DNA of 8,863 nt, taken from assembly GCA_013213915.1 (NCBI GenBank), contig JABSRK010000142.1, forward strand, positions 1 through 8,863, given 5' to 3'. Below are positions 1-6,953 of this stretch, one piece after another. This DNA is from Planctomycetota bacterium. GTDB taxonomy: Bacteria; Planctomycetota; GCA-002687715. The notes under the pieces are model-generated. The model saw only the letters and a program-made list of their open reading frames with translations. It did no database searches and had not been told where the DNA came from. Made by a program: the position numbers and the translations under genes. How positions within the stretch are numbered: the stretch's first letter is position 1; every line of letters starts with the position of its first letter.

Positions 1-52
1 GACTTCGGCGCCCCCGCAACGAGTGTCCCCAGGAGAGGACAGGTTCCCCCAG

Positions 53-69
53 CCCGGTGTCCTCACGGG
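53..69 (-). terminator. Possible hairpin downstream of the HEAT/PPIase gene
   Basis: CCC (53-55) and GTG (57-59) pair with CAC (64-66) and GGG (67-69) around a TCCT loop, with G56 bulged. It begins 3 nt after the stop of the minus-strand operon, where a terminator is expected. No U-tract follows in the transcript. The remaining bases 1-52 contain nothing else recognisable. Confidence 0.25.
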
Positions 70-72
70 GGG

Positions 73-2133
73 TCACTCAGTCTCGATGCGCAGGATCGCG
101 TCCCCCTGCACCAGGGCATCCAGAACGTCCCAGCCCGCCTCAACCTGCCCGAAAACCGTGTACCGAAGATCGAGATGGGGCTGGGGCTCGAGGCAGATGA
201 ACCACTGGCTGCCCCCCGTGTCCTTCCCTGCGAGCGCCATCCCGAGGGCGCCGCGGCCATACGTAAGATCGTTGTTCTCGCACCGGATCGAGTAACCGGG
301 GCCGCGCCACCCATCGCCGCCGGGACACCCCGCCTGCGCCACAAATGCAGGCACGACACGGTGGAACAAGACCCCGTCGTAGTAGCTCGCCCGCGCGAGC
401 CGGACGAAGTTCGCAACGGTGCGCGGCGCGACGTCGGGGCGCAGTGCCAGGGCGATGTCCCCGCGCGTCGTGTGGATGACGGCACGCTTGGCTAACAGAC
501 CGTCGGTCGATCGGGACGTGGGTGCCGCCCGCGCAGGAGGCTCGGCTCCGAGTTTTCGGAGCGCGGCCGAAGCCTTGAGAACGACCGCCGGCTCCTCTGA
601 GCTGGCGGCGGATGAAAGCGTACGCAGCGCGGCTTCCCGTTCGCCGAGCACGAACAAGGTCTCCGCGAGCGACACCACCGAGAGCCACGACTCCACCTCG
701 TGGGATGGGAGGCTGGCATAGGGATCCAGCACGCCCGCAAGACGCAGCGGTTTCTTGGCGATGGCAACCACCCCCGCGTCGTCACGCTCATACGCGACCG
801 CCGCCCTCACCACATTCGGGATCAACCCGAGGTTGACCGGGTCTCCCTCGGTCTCCGATGGGGCGAGATCCAGGTGGGTCGGCCCCGTGACGCCTCCGGG
901 GTTGATCAGGTCGACCGCCATCCATGCCTGCTCGGGCCGGTCCTTCTCGGAGAGCTTGGCAGCGCACGATTCGAGCAGGGCGATCCGCACGCGGACGTCA
1001 GGGTCGTCGCGGAATGCATACGCGGCGTGGCCCACCGCACTGGAACGTGACCATGGCAGGTAGCGCAACGCCTCGGCGGCCGCCACCCGGACCGGCCACG
1101 GCTTGGAGAGCCGGAAGCGCGCAAGACCCTGCTCGAACGTCTTCGGCGCAAGACGGGCCAGGCAAGGGACCGCTGCACGGCGGACATCGAAGACCGGATC
1201 GTGATCGATCATGACCGCCGCAAACGCAGCGAGGCCCGCGCGGTCATCGGCGCCGAGCTTGGGCGCCCACGCCGTGACGGTCTCGAGGGCTGTCCGTCGC
1301 ACGTGGGATTCGCCGTCGCGCAGAGCCCGCGTCACTCCCGCCAGCGCGGGTGTGGGAGGTAGGGACGCCAGCGCGCGCAGACGCGCAACACGAACACCGC
1401 GGGGGGCGTCAGTGTCGAGAGTCGCCGCGAGGATCACGGCCTCCGTCTCTCCCGCGTCCTTCATCCGAGCGAATGCGCGGGTCGCGTACGACGCGGTCAA
1501 TGCGTCGGTGCTCGTCAGGTGTCGCGCCACGCCACGCCCGAGAGCCTGATCCGGTCTCGAAGGGTGACGCGCTGCGTAGTACGCGGCGGCCCGTACGTGC
1601 GCCTGCGGGATGTCCGACTTGTCCGTCAGAACGCGGCGCGCATCGTCTCGAAACACAGGCTCCTTCACGTGGATGCCGTAGGTCAGCCGCGCGACGACCC
1701 CGTCTCCGATCGCCTCTCCGTCCGTCCGAGCGTCCTTCGCCCGCAAGGCCAAAAGGACCGCGACACGCGCGCTGCCATCCGGCAGCTCCCCGACCCCTCC
1801 CAGCGCCCGGGCGAGATCCGCCGACGCGACGCGACGCGAAAGCGGACCCAGCAACGACGGGTCTCGGAGCAGCGCCACCGCGAGGCCAGCAGCGCGCTGA
1901 AGTTCGACCGACCACGCCTCCTCGTGGGACGCGAGGAAGTCACTCACGACCGGCGCCAGGCCCGCGTCTCCGACCCGGCCCATGCCGCGCAGGGCGGCGG
2001 CCCGCTCCGCGTCTGTGCTGCAGCCGTTGAGCGCCGAACGCCACTTCTCCTGATCGCTGACGCGGCCGTCCTCGAACTCCCTGACCTGGGCCACGAGCGG
2101 AGCGACCACCAACGCAAACACGATGAGTCTCAT
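73..2133 (-). CDS. Secreted HEAT-repeat protein with C-terminal cyclophilin-type peptidyl-prolyl isomerase domain
   Basis: This 686-residue protein joins a helical-repeat region to a cyclophilin domain. Residues 1-16 are a short hydrophobic signal-like segment ending in VAQ, with no lipobox Cys, so export to the periplasm is likely. Residues about 30-530 hold repeated Ala/Leu/Arg-rich helix pairs of HEAT type (for example VRRTALETV and VRVAAAEAL), expected to bind protein partners. After a Pro/Ser/Arg linker, residues about 551-686 are the isomerase domain. It shows FHRVVPAF (590-597, including the catalytic Arg592), Gln600, GPGY (611-614), GSQWFI (641-646) and HLD (653-655), followed by YTVFG. 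The His at 653 sits where human cyclophilin A has Trp121, as is common in bacterial cyclophilins. The ATG overlaps the stop of the upstream phosphohexomutase gene (ATGA), and GGAG lies 5 nt upstream, so the two are probably co-translated. A role in envelope protein folding is inferred; the partner is unknown. Confidence 0.9.
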   Translation of the reverse strand: MRLIVFALVVAPLVAQVREFEDGRVSDQEKWRSALNGCSTDAERAAALRGMGRVGDAGLAPVVSDFLASHEEAWSVELQRAAGLAVALLRDPSLLGPLSRRVASADLARALGGVGELPDGSARVAVLLALRAKDARTDGEAIGDGVVARLTYGIHVKEPVFRDDARRVLTDKSDIPQAHVRAAAYYAARHPSRPDQALGRGVARHLTSTDALTASYATRAFARMKDAGETEAVILAATLDTDAPRGVRVARLRALASLPPTPALAGVTRALRDGESHVRRTALETVTAWAPKLGADDRAGLAAFAAVMIDHDPVFDVRRAAVPCLARLAPKTFEQGLARFRLSKPWPVRVAAAEALRYLPWSRSSAVGHAAYAFRDDPDVRVRIALLESCAAKLSEKDRPEQAWMAVDLINPGGVTGPTHLDLAPSETEGDPVNLGLIPNVVRAAVAYERDDAGVVAIAKKPLRLAGVLDPYASLPSHEVESWLSVVSLAETLFVLGEREAALRTLSSAASSEEPAVVLKASAALRKLGAEPPARAAPTSRSTDGLLAKRAVIHTTRGDIALALRPDVAPRTVANFVRLARASYYDGVLFHRVVPAFVAQAGCPGGDGWRGPGYSIRCENNDLTYGRGALGMALAGKDTGGSQWFICLEPQPHLDLRYTVFGQVEAGWDVLDALVQGDAILRIETE

Positions 2134-3506
2134 GCCTTCTCCAGAACCGATGCATCGGCCTCGGGATGGTCGGATAACGCTGCGACCAGCAATCCACGCG
2201 CGCGATCGACGCCATCATCCGTCGCCGCCTCGAAGCGCACGGTGAGATTGGCTGTCGTGTTGCTCGCGCGGACGAGGAACCAGCCGTCGTCCGTGCGCAC
2301 GCGGGCCCCGTCGATGTCGCACACTTCGTGGCTGCCCTTGAACCCGGCGACGAGCGCGTCGACCACGTCGAACTTCACGTCGTCGGCACACGGTACCTTG
2401 ATCTCGGCGGTCGACACGAGGGCGGGAAAATCGGCGAACAGGGACGACGCGGAACCGTCATGGGCTTCCAGTAAGCGCAGGAACTGGAACGCGCAGTAAA
2501 GCGAGTCATCGATGGGCAGGTAGCCACGGTTGAACACGATGTGCCCCGAAAGCTCGCCTCCGAGGAGGCAATCGCCAGCCTTCACGTCGCGCTTGAGCAA
2601 CGAATGCCCCGTCTCCCCCATCACCGGCACACCGCCATGAGCACGCACGTCCTCGGCGAGAAAATCCGAGCACTTGACGTCGAACCGGACCTTGCCACCG
2701 GGATGGCGCGTCAACATGTCGCGGGCGTAGAGAGCGATGAGCCAGTCCGCCGAAATCTTCCGGCCGCTCTCGTCAAGGACGCCCACCCGGTCACCGTCCC
2801 CGTCGAAGCCGAGCCCACACACGCAACCGTCCGACACCACGCTCCGCCCCAGGTCCGCCATGTACTCCGGCACCTCCGGGTCGGGTATGTGGTTCGGAAA
2901 ATCACCGTCGGGGTCGCAAAAGAGCGGCACGACCTCGACGCCGAGACGCTGAAATCCCTCGAGCACCACCGGCCCCATGACCCCGTTGCCGCAATCGACC
3001 GCGACCTTCATTCCGCTCGCGAACGCGAACGCAGCACAGATCTCGTCCAGGTAGCGCGGAAGGTAATCGACGCTCTCGACGGCGCCGTCGCCGGACACCA
3101 TGTCCCCCGACTCCGCCTGTGTCCGCAAGCTCGCCACGTCGTCGCCCCACAGCGACGCCGTTCCCAGGCACAGCTTGAGCCCGTTGTCCTGCTTCGGATT
3201 GTGAGACCCCGTGACCATGACCCCGCCATCGAGGCCGAGCCGCCACAGGGCGTGGTACAGCACCGGGGTCGGCACCTGCCCGACGTCCGACACCCGGACC
3301 CCTGCGGCGGCCAGGCCGGCCGCCGTCGCGGCCGCGAGGCGCGGCGAACTGTGACGCACGTCCCGTCGCACGGCCGCCGTGGTCCCCCCGGTCCGGATGA
3401 TCCGAGTGCCAAGGGCCTGCCCCACGAGGCGAGCCACCTCCTCGGTCAGTTGCACGTCGGCCACACCGCGGATGTCGTAGCGACGGAAGATGGCGGGGTC
3501 GAGCAT
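2130..3506 (-). CDS. Phosphomannomutase/phosphoglucomutase family (alpha-D-phosphohexomutase)
   Basis: This 458-residue cytoplasmic enzyme of the alpha-D-phosphohexomutase family interconverts sugar 1- and 6-phosphates (mannose or glucose), or possibly pentose 1- and 5-phosphates, through a phosphoserine. All four active-site loops are visible: TGSHNP (99-104, phosphoserine Ser101), the metal loop DGDGDR (235-240), the sugar-recognition loop GGELSGH (316-322), and the phosphate-binding loop RASNT (413-417). The length is normal for bacterial ManB/AlgC-type enzymes. The frame is open upstream to 3782, but homologues begin as M-x-x-x-x-F-R-x-Y-D-I-R-G, which fixes the ATG at 3506. The upstream extension would also run into nupC. 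No Shine-Dalgarno precedes this ATG; TACACT ends 6 nt before it. The downstream PPIase gene overlaps by 4 nt. Substrate preference cannot be read from sequence. Its position beside nucleoside genes that lack deoB makes a phosphopentomutase role possible. Confidence 0.93.
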   Translation of the reverse strand: MLDPAIFRRYDIRGVADVQLTEEVARLVGQALGTRIIRTGGTTAAVRRDVRHSSPRLAAATAAGLAAAGVRVSDVGQVPTPVLYHALWRLGLDGGVMVTGSHNPKQDNGLKLCLGTASLWGDDVASLRTQAESGDMVSGDGAVESVDYLPRYLDEICAAFAFASGMKVAVDCGNGVMGPVVLEGFQRLGVEVVPLFCDPDGDFPNHIPDPEVPEYMADLGRSVVSDGCVCGLGFDGDGDRVGVLDESGRKISADWLIALYARDMLTRHPGGKVRFDVKCSDFLAEDVRAHGGVPVMGETGHSLLKRDVKAGDCLLGGELSGHIVFNRGYLPIDDSLYCAFQFLRLLEAHDGSASSLFADFPALVSTAEIKVPCADDVKFDVVDALVAGFKGSHEVCDIDGARVRTDDGWFLVRASNTTANLTVRFEAATDDGVDRARGLLVAALSDHPEADASVLEKA

Positions 3507-3512
3507 GGGAGC

Positions 3513-3518
3513 AGTGTA
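3513..3518 (-). promoter_or_regulatory. Candidate -10 (TACACT) of a leaderless pmm promoter
   Basis: On the minus strand TACACT is followed by the 6-nt spacer GCTCCC and then the pmm ATG. That spacing would place the transcription start at or next to the A of the ATG. There is no purine-rich Shine-Dalgarno sequence. The -35 region 16-18 nt upstream is weak (around CAGAAC). The call rests on the TANNNT pattern shared with nupC and cdd. Confidence 0.5.
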
Positions 3519-3520
3519 TC

Positions 3521-3536
3521 CGGTCCCGTTTGACCG
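3521..3536. promoter_or_regulatory. Inverted repeat CGGTC-N6-GACCG, candidate operator between pmm and nupC
   Basis: A perfect 5-bp inverted repeat with a 6-nt spacer lies in the 61-bp divergent region. Its right arm overlaps the candidate nupC -35 (TTGACC, 3530-3535), and it sits just upstream of the candidate pmm -10. A dimeric regulator bound here could affect both promoters. Five-base arms are short and could arise by chance in GC-rich DNA; no regulator gene is present in the window. Confidence 0.3.
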
Positions 3537-3559
3537 TTCTGCGAGCGCGCCGGTAGGCT
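3530..3559 (+). promoter_or_regulatory. Candidate nupC promoter (TTGACC - 18 nt - TAGGCT)
   Basis: TTGACC (3530-3535) matches five of six bases of the -35 consensus. TAGGCT (3554-3559) keeps the T, A and final T of the -10. The -10 ends 8 nt before the nupC ATG, so the transcript would be leaderless or nearly so. That agrees with the absence of a Shine-Dalgarno sequence before nupC. Confidence 0.45.
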
Positions 3560-3567
3560 TCCACCGC

Positions 3568-4881
3568 ATGGTGATCCTACGCGCTCTCCTGGGCCTCGCG
3601 TTTTTCCTCTTCGTCGCGTGGTTGCTCTCGACCAACAAGCGGCGCATCAACTGGCGCGTCGTGATCGCAGGCATTCTGATGCAGGTGCTGCTCGCCGTGG
3701 TCATCCTGAAGACGGACACGGGCAGCAACGGACTGCGCTGGGTCTCCGACGGGGTCACCAAGTTCCTGAGCTTCTCGAACAAGGGCGCCGAGTTCGTCTT
3801 CGGACCGCTGACTCAGTTCGAACCGGCACCCGATGAGAACGGGACAACGCAGCCCGTCAATTTCTATCCCCACTTCATGTACGACGCGGAGGGGCAGGAC
3901 CATCTGGCTGAGAGTTCGCGCAGCAGCTGGCCCATCGTCTTCGCCTTCCGCGCGTTGCCCACGATCATCTTCTTCTCCGCCTTCATGGCCATCCTCTACC
4001 ACCTGGGGATCATCCAGGCCCTCGTCCGGTTGATGGCGAGGTTCATGATGTGGGCGCTCAGGGTGTCCGGGGCTGAATCCCTGGCCATGGCCGCCAACGT
4101 CTTCGTAGGGCAGACGGAGGCGCCGCTGGTCATCAAGCCCTACATCAATGGCATGACCCGGTCCGAGCTCAACGCCTTGATGACGGGGGGCTTCGCGACC
4201 ATCGCCGGGTCGGTCCTGGCGGCGTACATAGGCTTCATCGGCCCCAAATTCGCGGGACACCTGCTGGCCGCGAGCTTCATGTCGGCGCCCGCTGCGTTCG
4301 TCATCGCCAAGCTCATGGTCCCCGAGACCGAGGAGTCGGAGACCCGCGGCAAGGTGAGTCTGGACGTCCCGAGGACCACCACCAACCTGGTCGATGCCGC
4401 CGCGACCGGGACCGCCGATGGCCTCAAGCTGGCCCTGAACGTGTGCGCCATGCTGATCGCGTTCATCGCACTCGTGGCGCTCATCGACTGGCCCCTGAAG
4501 GCCATGAGTGACGGCGACGTCACCCTGCGGAGCATCTTCGGAACGGTCTTCGCTCCGGTCGCTTGGATGATGGGCGTCCCATGGGACGACTGCAACACGT
4601 TCGGGTCGCTCCTGGGCACGAAGATCGTCGTCAACGAATTCGTAGCATTCGGCAATCTCCAAGAAGTCGGGGCTGGTATGTCCGACAAGGCGCAGATCAT
4701 GGCGGCGTATGCTCTGTGCGGTTTCGCCAACTTTGCGTCCATCGGCATCCAGCTCGGCGGCATCGGTCCCCTCGCCCCCGGACGCCGGAAGGACCTATCC
4801 CAGCTCGCCCTGCGCGCCATGCTCGGAGGCGCCTTCGCATCGTGGATGACCGCCACGATCGCAGGCGCGTTCCTCGGATGA
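3568..4881 (+). CDS. nupC: Concentrative nucleoside transporter, NupC/CNT family
   Basis: This 437-residue inner-membrane protein imports nucleosides by ion (H+ or Na+) symport. CNT signatures are clear: GQTEAP (181-186) in the nucleoside-binding region, NEFVAF (356-361), and the C-terminal GFANFASIGIQLGG (385-398). Several hydrophobic segments are evident, at about 3-20, 31-48, 124-146, 203-224, 232-250, 288-307 and 420-436. A hydrophilic stretch at about 80-120, rich in Glu, Asp, Asn and Gln, lies before RALPTIIFFSAF. It is longer than in E. coli NupC and resembles CNTs of some other phyla. The frame is open upstream to 3490, but only the ATG at 3568 puts the first membrane helix at the N terminus, and the longer form would overlap pmm. 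The stop overlaps the pnp start (ATGA), so importer and phosphorylase are co-expressed. Nucleoside specificity (purine or pyrimidine) is not resolved. Confidence 0.94.
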   Translation: MVILRALLGLAFFLFVAWLLSTNKRRINWRVVIAGILMQVLLAVVILKTDTGSNGLRWVSDGVTKFLSFSNKGAEFVFGPLTQFEPAPDENGTTQPVNFYPHFMYDAEGQDHLAESSRSSWPIVFAFRALPTIIFFSAFMAILYHLGIIQALVRLMARFMMWALRVSGAESLAMAANVFVGQTEAPLVIKPYINGMTRSELNALMTGGFATIAGSVLAAYIGFIGPKFAGHLLAASFMSAPAAFVIAKLMVPETEESETRGKVSLDVPRTTTNLVDAAATGTADGLKLALNVCAMLIAFIALVALIDWPLKAMSDGDVTLRSIFGTVFAPVAWMMGVPWDDCNTFGSLLGTKIVVNEFVAFGNLQEVGAGMSDKAQIMAAYALCGFANFASIGIQLGGIGPLAPGRRKDLSQLALRAMLGGAFASWMTATIAGAFLG

Positions 4882-5702
4882 CCGACGTCCTGTCCGTCGT
4901 CCAAGCCGCCGTCGAGAAGCTCGAGGGGGCTGGCGCAACCGCGCCACGGGTGGCGCTCATCCTCGGGTCCGGCCTCGGGCACATCGCCGATCGCATGGAG
5001 GGCACCACACGCGTCACCGCATCCGACATCCCCGGGTATCCCCCATCGACGGTGGAGGGGCATGACGGCGTGTTCGTGGTCGGGACGCTCGACGGGAAGT
5101 CCGTCGTCGCCTTGTCGGGACGCATTCACGGGTACGAAGGTCACGCGCCAGAAGTCCTCGGCATCCCGGCGCGCATTCTCTGCGCCCTCGAGCCTGAAGT
5201 GCTCATCGTCACCAACGCCGCCGGGGGCATCCGGGATGACCTGGTCCCCGGCGACTTGATGCTGATCGCCGACCACGTGAATCTCACAGCCCTTTCGCCG
5301 CTCATGGGCGCGAACATCGATGCGTGGGGTCCACGCTTCCCGGACATGTCGGACGTGTACCCGACGTCCTGGCGGGACCGCATGCGCGCCGCCGCGTCCG
5401 CGAGCGGCGTGCCGCTCCAGGAGGGCGTCTACGGATGCGTATCCGGCCCGCAGTACGAAACGCCGGCAGAGATCCGGGCCATGCGCGCCATGGGAATCGA
5501 CGCCGTCGGCATGTCCACCGTGCCCGAGGCCATCGTCGCGTCACACATGGGGATCCCCGTCCTCGGTGTGTCCGTCATCTCCAACAAAGCCGCCGGGATG
5601 AGCGGAGAGAAGCTGGCGCACGAGGAAGTCCTGGAGGCGTCTGCCACCGCGGGGCGGAGGCTCGGCTCCCTGTTGCTCGCCGTCCTTGGGTCGCTCGGGT
5701 AA
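4878..5702 (+). CDS. Purine nucleoside phosphorylase, trimeric (family 2) type
   Basis: This 274-residue cytoplasmic enzyme phosphorolyses purine (deoxy)nucleosides to the free base and (deoxy)ribose-1-phosphate. It has the low-molecular-weight trimeric PNP motifs: phosphate loop GSGLG (30-34), GRIHGYEGH (81-89), TNAAGG (112-117), MSDVY (157-161), GPQYETPAEI (190-199), GMSTVPE (211-217) and ISNKAAG (234-240). By alignment with human PNP, Glu198 corresponds to Glu201, Asn236 to Asn243 and His248 to His257. The Asn favours 6-oxopurines (inosine, guanosine) over the methylthioadenosine phosphorylase class, which has Asp there. The frame continues far upstream, but the ATG at 4878 gives the family's normal length and overlaps the nupC stop by 4 nt. 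No Shine-Dalgarno is visible, so translation probably depends on coupling to nupC. Cytidine deaminase follows after 22 nt. Confidence 0.94.
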   Translation: MTDVLSVVQAAVEKLEGAGATAPRVALILGSGLGHIADRMEGTTRVTASDIPGYPPSTVEGHDGVFVVGTLDGKSVVALSGRIHGYEGHAPEVLGIPARILCALEPEVLIVTNAAGGIRDDLVPGDLMLIADHVNLTALSPLMGANIDAWGPRFPDMSDVYPTSWRDRMRAAASASGVPLQEGVYGCVSGPQYETPAEIRAMRAMGIDAVGMSTVPEAIVASHMGIPVLGVSVISNKAAGMSGEKLAHEEVLEASATAGRRLGSLLLAVLGSLG

Positions 5703-5712
5703 GCGCCCGGGC

Positions 5713-5718
5713 TATGAT
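5713..5718 (+). promoter_or_regulatory. Candidate -10 (TATGAT) of a leaderless cdd promoter
   Basis: TATGAT differs from the -10 consensus at one position. It is followed by the 6-nt spacer GCCCTC and the cdd ATG, so the predicted start site falls at the ATG. No Shine-Dalgarno lies in the 22-nt gap after pnp. A -35 at standard spacing is poor; TTGGGT at 5686 is 21 nt away. This suggests cdd can be transcribed separately from nupC-pnp. Confidence 0.5.
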
Positions 5719-5724
5719 GCCCTC

Positions 5725-6105
5725 ATGGACGCTCCAGATCTGGTACAGCGCGCAAGGGACGCTCGGGCCAATGCGTACGCCCCGTACTCCAACTATGGGG
5801 TCGGCGCCGCCCTCCTCGCGGACGACGGACGTGTCTTCACCGGCGTCAACGTCGAGAACGCGTCCTACGGGCTGACGGTCTGCGCGGAGAGGAACGCCGT
5901 GTTCACCGCCGTCGCCGCCGGGGCACGCTCCTTCGAAGCCATCGCCGTGGCCACCGAAGACGGCGCCTCCTGCTGTGGAGCATGCCGCCAGGTCCTGTTC
6001 GAGTTTGGCGGTGACGTGGTCGTCCACCTGGCCCCCGCCGACGGTGCGTGGACGACCACGACGGTCGCGGACCTCCTGCCGGAGGCGTTCGGGCCGGGCG
6101 CTTAG
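5725..6105 (+). CDS. cdd: Cytidine deaminase, small homotetrameric type
   Basis: This 126-residue zinc enzyme deaminates cytidine and deoxycytidine to uridine and deoxyuridine, feeding the uridine phosphorylase encoded on the opposite strand. Diagnostic motifs are APYSNYGVGAAL (19-30), NVEN (42-45, nucleoside binding), CAERNA (53-58) with zinc ligand Cys53 and proton-shuttling Glu55, and CGACRQ (84-89) with zinc ligands Cys84 and Cys87. The residue before the second motif is Cys83, where Pro is usual; the ligands are intact. The length fits short tetrameric Cdd proteins. An in-frame ATG at 5686 would add 13 residues inside pnp. The 5725 start matches the family N terminus and has TATGAT just upstream. 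The gene ends 17 nt before the stop of the convergent uridine phosphorylase gene. Confidence 0.94.
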   Translation: MDAPDLVQRARDARANAYAPYSNYGVGAALLADDGRVFTGVNVENASYGLTVCAERNAVFTAVAAGARSFEAIAVATEDGASCCGACRQVLFEFGGDVVVHLAPADGAWTTTTVADLLPEAFGPGA

Positions 6106-6110
6106 GCGCC
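6097..6110. terminator. Short hairpin between convergent genes
   Basis: GGCGC (6097-6101) and GCGCC (6106-6110) form a perfect 5-bp stem around TTAG, and the cdd stop codon lies in the loop. It sits at the junction of two convergent genes, where a bidirectional terminator would be useful. No T-tract follows on either strand, so it is at best a weak candidate. Confidence 0.25.
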
Positions 6111-6122
6111 GCGGGGCAGAGC

Positions 6123-6953
6123 TCAACTCGCTCCGGGAGCGTCCAGCACGAACGGACGCCCCTTGCCGTCCATGTCGTCCAGGTAGTCGAATGCGCGCAG
6201 GCCGACGGAGATGGCGCGGTCCTCGGCGGCGTGCTTCTCGTCGGGCGCGATGAACCCGTTGGAAGGACGATTCGCGAAGACCGCGCAGACAGCGCCCGCC
6301 CGGACTCGAGCGAGCGTCGCGAGGGTGAACAGCGTGCTCGTCTCCATCTCGAGGTTGAGCACACCCTGCTTGGCGAGGCGTTCCGGAATGTCGGGGAAGC
6401 GGGGCTCGATGGCGTTGCCCGAGCGACCCTGGAGCCCGTAGAAGCCCGCGGCAGCGGCAGTGACACCGACACGGTGCGGCACGCCGAGCTCGGCCGCCGC
6501 GGAGACGAGGGCCAGGATCGCCTCGTGGTGCGCGTGAGCAGGGTAGCCCTCCTCGACGAAGCCGAGGGACGTGGACTCCAAGCGGACAGCAGCCGTCGAG
6601 ATGATCGCGTCGCCCACCGCGATATCAGGTTGGAGGGCGCCGCAACTGCCCACTCGGATAATCACGGGATCGGTCACGCAGGCCAGTAGCTCGACGACGG
6701 CGATCTCCATGTTGTCGCAACCGATCCCCGTGGCCATGACGGTGACGTCCCGCCCGCCCAGCTTGCCGGTGTGGGTCACGTACTCGCGGCAGCGACGGGT
6801 GAGCGTGGTCTCGTCGAATCGGGCGGCGACGCGATCCGCGCGCTCCGGATCCCCAACGAGGATGATGCGGGGCGCGATCTCGCCGGGCTCCAAGCCGATG
6901 TGATACTGGCGGCCCTCTCCGTCCTGCACACGCTCGGCCGACTCGTCGCTCAC
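6123..6953 (-). CDS. Uridine phosphorylase-type nucleoside phosphorylase (NP-I family)
   Basis: This 276-residue enzyme is predicted to phosphorolyse uridine, and probably deoxyuridine or thymidine, to base plus (deoxy)ribose-1-phosphate. NP-I motifs are GDPERA (34-39), ATGIGCDN (74-81), IRVGSCGA (99-106) and the nucleoside-binding LEMET (201-205). FYGLQGR (171-177) keeps the F-x3-Q-x-R pattern of the uracil-binding site in E. coli Udp (Phe162, Gln166, Arg168). ANR (227-229) matches the Udp Asn-Arg segment, in place of the catalytic Asp region of hexameric purine enzymes. The start is GTG at 6953, supported by AAGGAGG 7 nt upstream and by overlap with the deoC stop (GTGA). An N-terminal tail of about 18 polar residues precedes the conserved core and does not look like an amphipathic encapsulation helix. 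It is the third gene of the BMC vertex-deoC operon. Narrow substrate range is uncertain. Confidence 0.88.
   Translation of the reverse strand: MSDESAERVQDGEGRQYHIGLEPGEIAPRIILVGDPERADRVAARFDETTLTRRCREYVTHTGKLGGRDVTVMATGIGCDNMEIAVVELLACVTDPVIIRVGSCGALQPDIAVGDAIISTAAVRLESTSLGFVEEGYPAHAHHEAILALVSAAAELGVPHRVGVTAAAAGFYGLQGRSGNAIEPRFPDIPERLAKQGVLNLEMETSTLFTLATLARVRAGAVCAVFANRPSNGFIAPDEKHAAEDRAISVGLRAFDYLDDMDGKGRPFVLDAPGAS

Noticed and set aside
1519..2499. 326-codon plus-strand frame opposite the PPIase and pmm genes
   Set aside because: It is antisense to two well-recognised genes, Arg/Ser-rich and without motifs.
3490..3567. Earlier nupC ATG at 3490
   Set aside because: It would overlap pmm and put a polar segment before the first membrane helix. 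The candidate promoter also lies downstream of it.
3507..3782. Upstream extension of the phosphohexomutase frame to an ATG at 3782 (550 codons)
   Set aside because: The extra Arg-rich sequence matches no family N terminus and overlaps the first membrane helices of nupC. The conserved start is at 3506.
4563..4877. Open frame continuing upstream of pnp inside nupC
   Set aside because: The composition is Arg/Pro-rich and unlike PNP. The ATG at 4878 gives normal family length and a 4-nt overlap.
3577..5276. Long minus-strand open frames opposite nupC and pnp
   Set aside because: They are antisense shadows of strongly recognised genes; their composition is typical of GC-rich non-coding frames and no motifs are seen.
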